A DNA stretch of 21,882 nt from Polychytrium aggregatum (GCF_025602895.1 NW_026516561.1:1-21882), one strand, 5' to 3'; shown: positions 10,301-18,400, numbered from the stretch's first letter. The notes: generated from the letters alone by a model not told the origin. A program made the numbers and translations.

Positions 10301-11253
10301 CCATCGTCAGTGATCGAGACCCCCGATTCACCTCCTTGTTTTGGACAAGTCTGTTCGACCATCTCGGCACCAAGCTGAACATGTCAACCTCGCACCACCA
10401 ACAAACGGATGGACAGTCCGAGCGGACGATCCGCACCCTCGAGCAATACCTGAGGACATACGCCTCGACCAGCCAAGACGACTGGGACATACAGCTGAGT
10501 CATGCAGAGTTTGCATACAACACCGCCAAGTCGAGCACAACTGGCTTGAGCCCCTTTGAGGCGCTCTACGGATTCCAGCCTGATGTTCCCACCTCCTTGA
10601 CACTGACCGAGTCCACGGCTGGATTGCCTCCCAAACCAAGTGCCTTTGTCAAAGATCATCAAGTCCGACACAAGATGATCGCCGACGCGCTCACGGATGC
10701 GCAACAAGTGATGGCGAAGTACTACGACCGCCGACACCAGGATGTCTCCTTTGAAGTTGGAGACCTTGTCTACCTGGACGCCGACAACATCAAGGTCCCC
10801 GAAGCCCAGTCAAAGAAGTTGTTGCCCAAGTACCGAGGACCGTTCAAGATAGCGGCCCGACCCAGTCCCCTCAACTACCTGTTGGACTTGCCACCTGGAA
10901 GCAAGCTCCATCCTGTCTTCCATGTGTCCAAGCTGCGTCGCCACACGACCCGCAGTCCAGCACAGTTCCCCGACGCCGACGAAGGTGTCCCGGACGACGC
11001 ACCACTGGAAGACGACCTCGGACAATACTATACTCAAGAATATGAAGTCGAAAGGATCGTGAGGCACAAGAAAGTGGCTGATGGGTCACTTCGGTTTTAT
11101 GTCAAGTGGGTTGGTTACCCACACTCGGGCAACACATGGCAAACACTGGAGGACTTGTCCCATGCACCCGAGGAGCTGAGTAAATACGGTAAACACCTCG
11201 AGGAGCCCCAAATAAAGAGCACACGCAGGGCTCCTCGCAGGAAGCCTTCTTAA
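7321..11253 (+). CDS. pol: Pol of element B: protease-RT-RNase H-integrase-chromodomain
   Basis: Expressed as a Gag-Pol fusion; the frame is open from at least 7321, and translation enters at 7342 after the slip. Counting residues from 7321: retropepsin-like protease with VDSGAS (catalytic Asp186); reverse transcriptase about 395-565 with FVKKK, VDYRALN and YLDD (522-525); RNase H about 660-790 with Asp671 in HTDASDF and the DALSRR end; integrase with an HHCC zinc domain from His867 and a DDE core of Asp937, Asp998 and Glu1034 (35 residues between the last two); a GPY/F-like KYRGPFKI segment; and a chromodomain at about 1240-1296 (YEVERI, YVKWVGY, W). Chromodomains bind modified histone tails and can steer integration to heterochromatin. 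No broken motif was found. The stop precedes the polypurine tract by no bases. Confidence 0.95.
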   Translation: MPHEVGKRPTLLGGSGALVGDQRRGLLNAVHASPEEVHLAPSPEGETNQVLCVVREVHGGASRLPLHEREEKTKIENQNKKENQEPLRDRTACALTPVKSCVSDASDMCPQAVDVVCNGVLTPQAPAMAEPYPKCPSGRDEANQDQVSPVPPSQVMVQEAVQEDHEESLLYLPATVQGHTVRMMVDSGASCNFVSRRLLQELNIHATKKKSPMSVALADDRVQQCTHQVVLRVALHPKYHPVLLFQVIDTKFDAILGMSWLARAEPTPVVDWKGRTVRVGPDIVLQGMASPNMPPLLSAMQFKRLIKKDTSFLCVVREVDDTDQAGPGPPPVVTKLLDEYKDVFPDQLPQCLPPQRTVDHRIDIEPGSSPPSRPTYQLSLTEMDELKRQLDDLLAHGFIRPSQSPYGAPVLFVKKKEGDLRMCVDYRALNKQTIKNTYPLPRIDELMDRLSGAKVFSKIDLRSGYHQIRIHEDDVHKTAFRTRYGLYEFLVLPFGLTNAPATFMQLMNDVFRQELDNSVIVYLDDILVYSKDEATHEGHVARVLAKLREHKLYAKLSKCEFFKNQVPFLGHVVSGRGIEVDPAKVKSVVEWPPLACVSDVQSFLGLVNYYRRFIPDLARTAGPLTDLLRKECPFVWDHPQRQAFETLKHALTNAPVLAVFDPNTDVSVHTDASDFAVGAVLMQEGRPVAFESRKLSQHEINYPVHEKEQLAIIYALQKFRVYLHGTAKPFKIVTDHQSLRYLDTKKNLSRRQARWMEFLAEYNYEVVYQKGKLNVVPDALSRRPDYQLASLYESTVSVDNTMLDVVRDNIANDKQFGELFRKVSKLPKDDESSEYTVRDGLLLLKKDSRVCVPDIPSLKTKLLQEVHDSPLAGHFGVEKTYDRLAKVAYWPGMKRTVEKYIESCHTCKMVKSRTTREQGLLQPLPVPDRPWTSMSMDLITHLPTTKLDHDAIAVFVDRFSKMAHFVPCQTTCSAPDLALLFFKHVFKHHGLPKSIVSDRDPRFTSLFWTSLFDHLGTKLNMSTSHHQQTDGQSERTIRTLEQYLRTYASTSQDDWDIQLSHAEFAYNTAKSSTTGLSPFEALYGFQPDVPTSLTLTESTAGLPPKPSAFVKDHQVRHKMIADALTDAQQVMAKYYDRRHQDVSFEVGDLVYLDADNIKVPEAQSKKLLPKYRGPFKIAARPSPLNYLLDLPPGSKLHPVFHVSKLRRHTTRSPAQFPDADEGVPDDAPLEDDLGQYYTQEYEVERIVRHKKVADGSLRFYVKWVGYPHSGNTWQTLEDLSHAPEELSKYGKHLEEPQIKSTRRAPRRKPS
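7336..7379 (+). promoter_or_regulatory. gag-pol -1 programmed frameshift signal of element B
   Basis: GGGAAAC at 7336-7342 is in the correct phase (G GGA AAC in the gag frame). A 7-nt spacer follows. Then a hairpin has an 8-bp outer stem, CCTACTAG (7350-7357) with CTAGTAGG (7372-7379), a GT bulge, a 4-bp inner stem (7360-7363 with 7368-7371) and a CTGG loop. Slippage by one base puts ribosomes into the open pol frame at CGG 7342. This is the classic X XXY YYZ plus structure layout. Efficiency is unknown. Confidence 0.82.
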
Positions 11254-11262
11254 GTGTGGGAG
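11254..11262 (+). promoter_or_regulatory. Polypurine tract of element B
   Basis: GTGTGGGAG lies between the pol UAA and the 3' LTR start. Position and purine bias fit the plus-strand primer. The run is short compared with most LTR elements. Confidence 0.6.
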
Positions 11263-11571
11263 TGTAGGAGATGGTATCTCCGACGCTGTGCTGCGCGTAC
11301 TGCGCGTACTGCGCGGCGCAGTGGGTCGTGACCTGTGCTGCGCTTTGCGTTTTCACGCACCGCAGGCAGGCCACCGCAGGGTATACCTGCGGGTTGCCCC
11401 CGTTCCCCCCGTTTGTCTGGAGTTCGGTTTTATCGTGAATAAACGTAAGTGCTCCCCGAGCTCACCCGTCCGCTAGAGTAGCCTAGCACCGCCCTGTTCT
11501 GCCCCGTCCTGTCTTGTCTTGTACCCCCTCCCTCCCCGTCTTGCCCCAACGTCCCAGTAGTGGACGTTACA
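11263..11571 (+). repeat. 3' LTR of element B
   Basis: This 309-bp LTR is identical to the 5' LTR apart from one C. Its right end joins directly to the antisense pol of element C, in the codons after [10 protein letters not shown]. Confidence 0.94.
11438..11443 (+). terminator. Polyadenylation signal in 3' LTR of element B
   Basis: AATAAA lies in the middle of the LTR; the same hexamer is at 6280-6285 in the 5' LTR. It probably marks the end of the R region, with cleavage 10-30 nt downstream. Confidence 0.55.
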
Positions 11572-12778
11572 CGGGGAGCCGGCGGGAGAGGACGAAGGAC
11601 GGATAAACCCTTTGACGAGGTTGTCGTCGAGGTATTCACGAAGGGCCTTGAGTTCGGGCTCTGACAGGGAGTAGAGCGGTCCGAACTTGGGGGTCTTGCC
11701 GGGCTCCAGGTCGATCGGGCAGTCGTACGTCCGGTGCGGGGGCAACGAGTCGGCTTCCTGCTTCGAGAAGACAGAGCCAAACGACTTGTACTCCTCGGGG
11801 ATCGACGTCGTGAGGGGCGTCGGATCCGGATCGGTGGCAGGAAGGACGAGGACTTGGAACACAGTCAGGGGGTCGGGGCTAGACTGTGTGTCGAGGACGG
11901 ACTGCTCCAACGACTTGTACCTGATCGCTTGGACACGGACAGGAGCGGGACTGGGAGCAACGGGACCGGGGAGACCAGGACGGACGGAGACGAGACCGGA
12001 GGGACCAGGACTAGCAGCACAGGAACAGGGCACCTCACTCGGAACACAATCAGAATAACGTTGAGCGATCACTTTATTCTGATCATCTTCGCGAGTACAA
12101 ACGGTGCGAGGCGAAGAAGCGAGCACCACAGTGGTGTCGGTAGAGGCACGAGGGAAAACATTGGGTGTGTCGCCAACAAGAGGAAGGGGAGAAGGAGAAA
12201 CGGAAGAAACGGAAGGGAGGGAAGAGGCATCCACAACCTTGAGGATGTGGCTTGCAGGACGGGGAAGGCAAAGGAGTCCACGAGCCCAGTGGAACCTGGG
12301 TTCGATGGACTGCAGCCAGGGATAGCCAAGGATAACGGGTTGGTGGGGAGACTTAATGACATCAAAGGAAAGGTGTTGAGTGTAGTCCCCAAGAACAATC
12401 TTGAGGGGTTCCGTCTCAAAAGTGATGGGGCCGGAAGAAAGTGGCTGGCCATCGACACCTTGGACAGGGAGGGGAGTGGATTTGGAAATGAGGGGGACCG
12501 AGAAGCGGTCAACAAAGCTCTCGTCGATTCTGGTGCCTCCGGCAACTTCATCGACGAGAAGTTGGCAAGAGAGGGAGCGACCAGAAGGGAGAACAAGAGA
12601 AGCGGAGAAAACGGGAGAAGACGAAGAAATCGACGAAACGCACGAAGAAGGCTCGGAGCAGAGATCAGTGTCGGCAGCATGGTTCGAGCAGATGACCAAG
12701 TTCGCAGGTGGTGTGGAGATCGGGAGCTCTGTCAAAGACATCTGGGAGCCAGATGTGCCCTTAGACGAGGCGGGTTTG
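11572..12778 (-). pseudogene. Element C: internal pol fragment of a third Ty3/gypsy family
   Basis: A single minus-strand frame is open through the whole segment, about 402 codons, starting and ending without its own start or stop. It encodes the protease region and the N-terminal edge of RT. Recognisable pieces are a protease-like segment (12550 downward) ending in [16 protein letters not shown], a long Ser/Pro/Val-rich linker, and the pre-RT block [20 protein letters not shown], then [15 protein letters not shown] and [15 protein letters not shown]. It is cut by the 3' LTR of B on the left and the 5' LTR of D on the right, so gag, most of RT, RNase H and integrase are absent. The protease active site is destroyed by a local 21-bp inversion. 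Sequence identity to families 1 and 2 is clearly low. Confidence 0.88.
12519..12559. repeat. 10-bp inverted repeat with inverted 21-bp core in the element C protease
   Basis: TCTCGTCGAT (12519-12528) and ATCGACGAGA (12550-12559) are perfect inverted repeats around a 21-bp core (12529-12549). On the coding (minus) strand the arms encode LVD and IDE as expected, but the core reads EVAGGTR. On the plus strand the same core reads SGASGNF between the arms, the normal retropepsin motif. The core has therefore been flipped relative to the gene. Confidence 0.85.
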
Positions 12779-13322
12779 TGTTAGGGATAGCTCCTGCTTG
12801 TTCCCCACTTTGACTGCACACTTGGCTGTTCTTTTGCCTTTCTGTTTGTTTGTGTGTAGCTTTGCAGTTCCCCTCCAATTTTCCGCCCTTTGCCTGTCTT
12901 TTACGCTCCTTCCGCACTTCCGTTTTCCCGCGCTGCTCCGCTTCCTTTGTCATCTTCGCACGCGCCGGTTTGTTTGTGCACGCGCTTCGCTACGATTGGT
13001 TGCAATTCGGCTACCGGTCATGTGTCCCCCCACCGGTGACTCATGACCTGCCTGACCGCCCCGATCTCTTGTTCATCTCGCATGCATTTGCCCCAACCTT
13101 ATACTTGACCAATCCGCTTCTTGGACGTTGAGTCACATTGCTTCGCCTTTGCACGTTTCTCCTGCCAGGTGCTTCGCTTTTGCTTGCGCCTCTCTCGCTT
13201 TGGTTCTCTGCCTGTCTCGGTGGTCCTTCTCGGCCCTCGTTCGTGCATCGCCCCCTTCGCCCTGCTCGATCGCCCACTTTTCCCTCCCTTGGCCGCCCTT
13301 CGCTGCCAAGTCCGGACTTGTC

Positions 13323-13330
13323 TATAAATA
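13323..13330 (+). promoter_or_regulatory. TATA box of element D
   Basis: TATAAATA lies 39 bp (start to start) upstream of the predicted self-primer at 13362, a plausible distance for a fungal RNA polymerase II start. The same box is at 18945-18952 in the 3' LTR. Confidence 0.7.
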
Positions 13331-13361
13331 GCCTGACCCCCGCGATGTGTAGTCGAACCTC

Positions 13362-13373
13362 AGCGTTCAAAAT
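13362..13373 (+). promoter_or_regulatory. Predicted self-primer at the 5' end of the element D transcript
   Basis: AGCGTTCAAAAT is a perfect 12-nt complement of ATTTTGAACGCT at 13572-13583. In Tf1 and sushi-type elements the first 11 or so nucleotides of the mRNA anneal to the PBS and, after cleavage, prime minus-strand synthesis. Orientation is right: the 3' end of this 12-mer would point toward U5. The 3' LTR copy (18984-18995) is preceded by G, which extends the match to 13. Confidence 0.72.
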
Positions 13374-13380
13374 AGGACTA

Positions 13381-13386
13381 AATAAA
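13381..13386 (+). terminator. Polyadenylation signal in LTR of element D
   Basis: AATAAA lies shortly downstream of the predicted transcript start, so it falls in R. The functional copy for the full transcript is at 19003-19008 in the 3' LTR. Confidence 0.55.
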
Positions 13387-13420
13387 GTGCCTTCTACTTT
13401 ATTCTCTGAGTGTTCCTCAC

Positions 13421-13568
13421 GTCTCATTTCGAGACTAGTCTTATCTTGAACGGATCTTTGCTTCCCTCGCTCCCTCTCCGAGTCCACTTCGGACTTTACC
13501 CTTGCTTTCCCTGAGCTCACTTCGAGCTCACTTCTTCTTTTGCCGTTGAGTCCCCCTCGGACTCTAAC
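13421..13568 (+). repeat. Four short hairpins with 5-nt loops in U5 of element D
   Basis: Perfect inverted arms separated by five bases occur at 13421-13435 (GTCTC/GAGAC, loop ATTTC), 13481-13495 (AGTCC/GGACT, loop ACTTC), 13512-13530 (TGAGCTC/GAGCTCA, loop ACTTC) and 13548-13564 (GAGTCC/GGACTC, loop CCCTC). The last can extend with GTT/AAC to the LTR terminus. All four recur in the 3' LTR. Confidence 0.7.
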
Positions 13569-13571
13569 ATC

Positions 13572-13583
13572 ATTTTGAACGCT
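13572..13583 (+). promoter_or_regulatory. Self-complementary primer binding site of element D
   Basis: ATTTTGAACGCT begins two bases after the 5' LTR. No TGG-type tRNA site adjoins the LTR. It pairs perfectly with the predicted mRNA 5' end at 13362-13373. Confidence 0.72.
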
Positions 13584-13640
13584 CCCTCTTGGCTTTCCGG
13601 CCTTTCTTCTTCTTTCGCCTCTCTTTCCCTACTCGATCCG

Positions 13641-14594
13641 ATGGCTGAGCCTGCTGCACCCCCTGCAGATCTCAACGCGTATCTGGCGCGCATGGAGGAG
13701 CGTATGAACGCCCTCATGACCCAGAACGCTGCTCTCCATCGTCAGATCCAGGACCTGCAAGCTCCCGCCGCCGCTCCCCGCCAGGTCTACCAGGTGAACA
13801 AGCCCAAGGAGTTCCTAGGTTCCCGTGACGAAACGACGGCCTTCCTCGCCCAGTGCCACCTGGTCTTCCTCGCCGATCCCGCCTTCTTCGCGCCCGAGCG
13901 CCAGAAGGTCCTTTACGCCACCTCCTTCCTCCGCGGCGAAGCCTTCAAGTGGTACGAGGCCGCCTTCTACATGGCCAACCGTTTCCCTGCTTCCTTCGCC
14001 GACTTCGAAGTTGCCCTGAAGTCGACCTTCGGTGAGGACACGGCCTCCTCGCAAGATAAGGCCCTCAACGACCTCAAGCGCTTGGTCCAGCTCAAGTCCT
14101 GCCAAGCCTTTGCCACCCGCTTCGTCCAACTTGCCGCCCGAGTCCAGACCGACGAACCCACCAAGATGCACTTCTTCAAGGAGGGTTTGAAGTCTGAAGT
14201 CAAGTTCCATTTGATCGGTCTCCGCCCCGCTCCCGCTTCCTTGCCCGAGTTGATCAAGGCAGCGGTCGAGTACGACGATGCCCTCCATCGTCTCAAGGTC
14301 TCTTCCCGTTCCCAACCTCCTCCTCCTTCTTCTCGCTCTGCTCCCCATCACCACCATTCTCCCGCGCATGTTTCTTCTTCCTCCTCTTCTGCGCCCACTC
14401 CCATGGACCTTGACTCTGTCTCGGTCCGCCCTGCTAAGCTCTCCGACGTCGAGAAAAAGCGACGTCGTGAGCAGGGTCTCTGTTTGTACTGCGGGGAAAA
14501 GTCTTGTCCCGGCAGTCGCGATGTTCAGCAGTGCCCGGTTCTGGTCAAACGGAACTCGGGAAATGCCCACAGCCGAGCAGCACCTCGCAAGTAA
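13641..14594 (+). CDS. gag: Gag of element D, 317 aa
   Basis: This particle-forming structural protein starts MAEPAAPPADLN; the ATG at 13641 is the first in the frame downstream of the LTR. Residues about 10-40 (LNAYLARMEERMNALMTQN, then heptad-like LHRQIQDLQ) look like a coiled coil. A retrotransposon-gag core follows, with SFLRGEAFKWYEAAF, FEVALKSTFGE and FATRFVQLAARV. A Ser/Pro/His-rich linker with PTPMDLDS, typical of fungal Ty3/gypsy Gags, precedes an unusual Cys motif, C-X2-C-X4-C-X8-C, in place of the CCHC knuckle. The UAA stop (14592-14594) sits in the loop of the frameshift hairpin. No homology to the family-1 Gag is obvious beyond the general fold. Confidence 0.9.
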   Translation: MAEPAAPPADLNAYLARMEERMNALMTQNAALHRQIQDLQAPAAAPRQVYQVNKPKEFLGSRDETTAFLAQCHLVFLADPAFFAPERQKVLYATSFLRGEAFKWYEAAFYMANRFPASFADFEVALKSTFGEDTASSQDKALNDLKRLVQLKSCQAFATRFVQLAARVQTDEPTKMHFFKEGLKSEVKFHLIGLRPAPASLPELIKAAVEYDDALHRLKVSSRSQPPPPSSRSAPHHHHSPAHVSSSSSSAPTPMDLDSVSVRPAKLSDVEKKRRREQGLCLYCGEKSCPGSRDVQQCPVLVKRNSGNAHSRAAPRK

Positions 14595-17500
14595 GCGAGG
14601 TGGTCTGTTCGGCGATACGAACATCTTCCCCCTTTGACTCGTCATTATCGGACGATAAGCTTCTTCTTCCGGCCACTCTTATCGTCATGAGTCTTTCTGG
14701 CCCGGTCTCCATCTCCCTTTCTGTTTTCATTGATGATGGATGTTCCGCTCTTGCCCTCATTGATCCTGCCTTTGCGGATCTCCATAAACTCTCTCTTATC
14801 CCTCTTTCTACTCCTTACTCCGTTTCCCTTGCTGATGGCTCTTCGGCCGGTTTCATTCGTTTCCAAACCGTGCCTTTGACTCTGACCATTGGTTCCCACA
14901 CCGAGTCGATTTCGTTTCTTGTGACTCGACTCTCCACCACTCCCATCACTCTTGGTCTTCCCTGGATGCGCTTGCACAATCCAGTTGTTAATTGGAAGTC
15001 CCTCTCCCTTTCATTCTCCGATCCCTCTTGCCTTGCTGATGGACACATCCTCGCGGATGTCTCTGCTTCTTCCTTGGACACTTCGTCCCCTTCCGGCTCT
15101 TCGCCTCCCCCTTCGGGCACTTCGCCTTTGACTCTTCCTCCCTTCGGTCCTTTCATTACACCGATTCCCTCCTCTGGCACTTCGCCTTCCCTTTCTTCCC
15201 GCCTTGACTCTGCTTCGCTTTCTGAAGAGCCAACGGCTTTATCTTCACACGACATTGAGCTCGTTAATGCGGCGAGTCTTCTCCGTCTTGCACGAGAAGA
15301 CAAGCTCGACATTTTCGCTGCCCAAATGGATATCCGTCCTCCTTCGCCGGAGACGTATCCTACGGTGTCGATAAGGTCCGTGCTCACGACGAAGGTGTAT
15401 GCCGAGTCTGGCACCCCCGTTGACTCTCGAGGTGTCCCACTCAAATACAATGAGTTTGGCGACGTTTTCAGCCTCAAGTCTGACCCTCCTTCTTCCTTGC
15501 CTCCTCACCGTCCGTATGACTTGTCCATTGAGTTTGTACGGACCGAGGATGGAAAGGAACCTCGTTTGCCAAAGCCGGGGAAAGTCTATCCTTTGTCCCC
15601 GGCCGAGGAATCTGCTCTTTCGGAGTATCTGACCAACGCCCTCGCACGTGGTTGGATCTCCAAATCCTCTTCTCCCGTTGGTGCTCCCTGCTTCTTCGTG
15701 AAGAAGCCCAATGGTGGTCTTCGCCTTTGCGTCGACTACCGGGGCCTCAATGCCATCACGAAGAAGAATCGTTACCCTCTTCCCCTCTTCCAGGATCTTC
15801 TTGATAAACTTTCTTCTGCCCGCGTCTTCTCACACCTTGACCTTCCTGATGCTTACCACTTGGTTCGTGTCAAGAAGGGCGATGAGTGGAAGACTGCTTT
15901 TGTTTGTAAATCTGGCTCATTTGAGTACAACGTTATCCCCTTTGGTCTTTCGAATGCCCCCGCTGCTTTCCAGTTTTTTATGAACGACATCTTCTCGGAC
16001 CTCCTTGGTGTCTGTGTTGTCATTTATCTTGACGACATCCTGATCTTCTCAAAAGATCCCCAGGAGCATGAGGAGCATGTTAAGCTTGTTCTTTCTCGCC
16101 TTCGTGAACACTCCCTTAAGGTCAATCCGGCCAAGTGTTCTTTTGACCTTTCTGAAGTTGACTTTCTCGGCATGATCATTTCTGCCGATGGCATCAAAAT
16201 GGACCCTGCCAAGGTCGAGGCCGTTTCTCTTTGGCCTGTTCCCTCTTCTGCTCGCGATATCCAAGTTTTTATTGGTTTCGCAAACTTTTACCGCCGCTTC
16301 GTCAAGGACTTTTCCGCACTTGCTCGTCCTTTGACTTCCCTCACCACCAAATCCTCCACCTTCTCTTGGTCTCCCGAGGCCCAAGAGGCTTTTGATTCTC
16401 TTAAACAGTTCATTCACTTCCGCTCCTATCCTTCGATACTTTGATTTCTCTAAACCCGCTGTCATCGAGCCCGATGCTTCTGACTTTGCTCTGGGTGCCG
16501 TCCTTTCTCAGTTTGACCCTGACGGCGCTCTTCACCCCGTTGCATTTTCACTCTCGGCAATTCCGTCCCTGCCGAGGTGAACTATGACACTCCACGACAA
16601 AGAGCTCCTCGCTATTGTCGATTCCTTTACTGCCTGGCGTCATTACTTGATGGCTGCCGACCCCGATCATCCCACTCTTGTTTTCTCTGATCACCAGAAC
16701 CTCACCCGGTTCACTTCCGCTTCCCAACTTTCTCGCCGCCAGTTCCGGTGGGCCCAATTCCTTTCTGACTTTGCTTTTCGCATTTACCACCGCCCTGGTC
16801 GCCTCAACACCAAAGCCGATGCTCTCAGTCGCCGTTCTGACTTTGAGATAAAGCCTGGTGACTCCCTCCACTCCACCAACTTCCTTCAGCTGTTCGAGTC
16901 TATTTCTCTCGACAGCATCACCGTTATCGGCTCGAATCCCCGATTTTCTTTCCGAGATTCGAGCTGCCACCCTTTCTTGTTCCCTTCTTTCTGACTTCAA
17001 CGCCAAACGTCTTGATGGCGATTACTCCTTCCGTGACGGTCTCCTTTACTTTAAAGACCTGATCGTTGTCCCTTCCCCCGAGCTCCAGCTCAAAGTGTTT
17101 GAGCAACGTCACTGCTCCGCTGCCGCTGGTCACTTTGGTCTTGCCAAGACCGTTGAGCTCATCTCCCGGGACTTTCACTGGCCCCGGCTTCGTAAGTCTG
17201 TGCGTCGCTTCATTGCTAATTGTGAAGCGTGCCAGCGAGCCAAGCCGTCCCGTCACTCCCCTTATGGTTTACTTCACCCTCTCCCCGTTCCTTCCGAACG
17301 TTGGTGGGACCTGTCGATGGACTTCATCACGGATCTCCCACCTTCGAACGGTTTTGACTCCATCTTCGTGGTTAAGGACCGCCTGTCCAAACAAGCACAC
17401 TTTGTGCCCACCACGAAGACGGTTACAGGCGAGCAAACCGCCGAACTCTTCCTCTCCCACATCTTCCGCTTGCATGGTTGTCCCCGGTCTATTGTTTCGG

Positions 17501-18388
17501 ACCGAGGAACTCAGTTTACTTCGGCCTTCTGGAGGCGCTTCAATGAGCTTCTGAAGACGAAGATTTCCCTTTCTTCTGCCTTCCACCCCGAGACCGACGG
17601 TTCGACCGAGGTTCTCAACCAGGTCATCGAGCAGTATTTGCGTATCCATTGCAATTACCTGCAAGACGACTGGACCCTTCACCTTCCCCTTGCCGAGTTC
17701 ACTTACAACAACTCGGAAAACACCTCCACTGGCATGACTCCCTTCTTTGCAGTCCATGGCCATCACCCCATTTTCGATCCCTCTATCATTCGTGATCCCT
17801 CTGTTGTGCCCTCTGCCGAAGAACGTGTCGACCGACTTCAGACCGTTCTCGAGGATCTCAAGGCCAACCTCCGGGTTGCCCAAGAGTCCTACACTGTGCA
17901 GGCCAACAAATCCCGTCTCCCCACTCCCGACATCTCCGTTGGCGACCTCGTTTTTCTTGATCGTCGCCACATCCGCACCCTTCGTCCCTCCAACAAGCTT
18001 GACCAGAAAAAGCTTGGCCCCTTTAAAGTTCTTCGCCGCATCAACCCCGTTGCCTTTGAACTTAAACTCCCTTCCACACTCAAAGTTCACCCCGTCTTTC
18101 CATGTATCCCTCCTTGAACCCCGAACGAAGGACATTGTTCCCGAGTTCACCCAACCCGAACCTCCACCCATTCTTGTTGACTCCCAGGAAGAGTTTGAGG
18201 TCGAGACTGTTCTCGATTCTCGGCTCTTCCGTGGTCGCTTACAGTACTTGGTTCAGTGGAAGGGCTATTCCGAGACTGACCGGTCTTGGGAGCCCGCTGC
18301 CAATGTTTCCCACGCCACTGATCTTGTTGCTGACTTCCACCTTCGCTATCCCTCAAAGCCGAAGGCGACGCCCGGAGTTCGTCGCTAA
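14471..18388 (+). pseudogene. pol: pol of element D (PR-RT-RNaseH-IN-chromodomain) with six +1 insertions
   Basis: The -1 frame is open from 14471, overlapping gag by 124 nt. Order: protease-like domain with DDG at 14732-14740 in place of D(S/T)G and a LGLPW block; RT with FVKKPNGGLRLCVDYRGLN, LDLPDAY and YLDD at 16025-16036; RNase H ([28 protein letters not shown]); integrase with HHCC, MDFITDLP, VSDRGTQF and the TDGSTEVLNQ glutamate; a LGPFKVL region; chromodomain (FEVETVLD, YLVQWKGY, SWEP) near the end. Each frame break is one extra base: near 16412, 16545-16548, 16567-16570, 16592-16593, 16938-16941 and 18096-18098. The first causes a stop at 16442. No nonsense substitution was seen between breaks. 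As written no complete Pol is made. Confidence 0.9.
14558..14613 (+). promoter_or_regulatory. gag-pol -1 programmed frameshift signal of element D
   Basis: GGGAAAT (14558-14564) is phased G GGA AAT in the gag frame. A 7-nt spacer precedes a long hairpin: lower stem 14572-14580 with 14605-14613 (nine pairs, one G-U), a GT bulge at 14603-14604, an upper 8-bp stem CACCTCGC/GCGAGGTG (14581-14588 with 14595-14602) and an AAGTAA loop that contains the gag stop. Slippage enters the open pol frame. The spacing equals that of family 1. Confidence 0.82.
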
Positions 18389-18400
18389 GGAAGGGGATGA
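18389..18400 (+). promoter_or_regulatory. Polypurine tract of element D
   Basis: GGAAGGGGATGA directly follows the pol UAA and abuts the 3' LTR. It is purine-rich with a single T, a good plus-strand primer candidate. Confidence 0.72.

Larger units (their letters stand above)
6104..11571 (+). mobile_element. Element B: full-length family-1 Ty3/gypsy chromovirus, coding-intact
   Basis: The element is 5,468 bp, with a 310-bp 5' LTR and a 309-bp 3' LTR that differ only by one C in a C-run. It has an intact gag, an intact pol with all catalytic motifs, PBS, polypurine tract and frameshift signal. It is the only copy in the window that looks able to encode every protein. The flanking 5-mers (CTAGG left, CGGGG right) do not match, and the flanks belong to different elements (H and C), so the borders are not those of a simple insertion. 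Confidence 0.92.
12779..13569 (+). repeat. 5' LTR of element D
   Basis: The ends are TGTTAGGG and CTCTAACA. U3 is C/T-rich on the plus strand; a TATA box lies at 13323, a candidate transcript start at about 13362, AATAAA at 13381, and a run of four short hairpins in U5. It differs from the 3' LTR at 18 positions by my count, 13 of them in the first 250 bp. Confidence 0.93.

Noticed and set aside
11734..12813. Long plus-strand frame over element C containing VDSGASGNF, as a real gene
   Set aside because: The rest of that frame has no protease or other domain similarity and is antisense to a clear pol. The motif appears there only because the core was inverted.
12798..13131. Small open frames inside the D LTRs
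   Set aside because: They lie in U3, upstream of the predicted transcript start, are C/T-rich and low in complexity, and differ between the two LTRs without frame preservation.
13590..13602. TGGCTTTCCGG downstream of D's LTR as a tRNA primer binding site
   Set aside because: It lies 20 nt from the LTR, much farther than tRNA sites usually do, and the perfect 12-nt self-complement adjoins the LTR.
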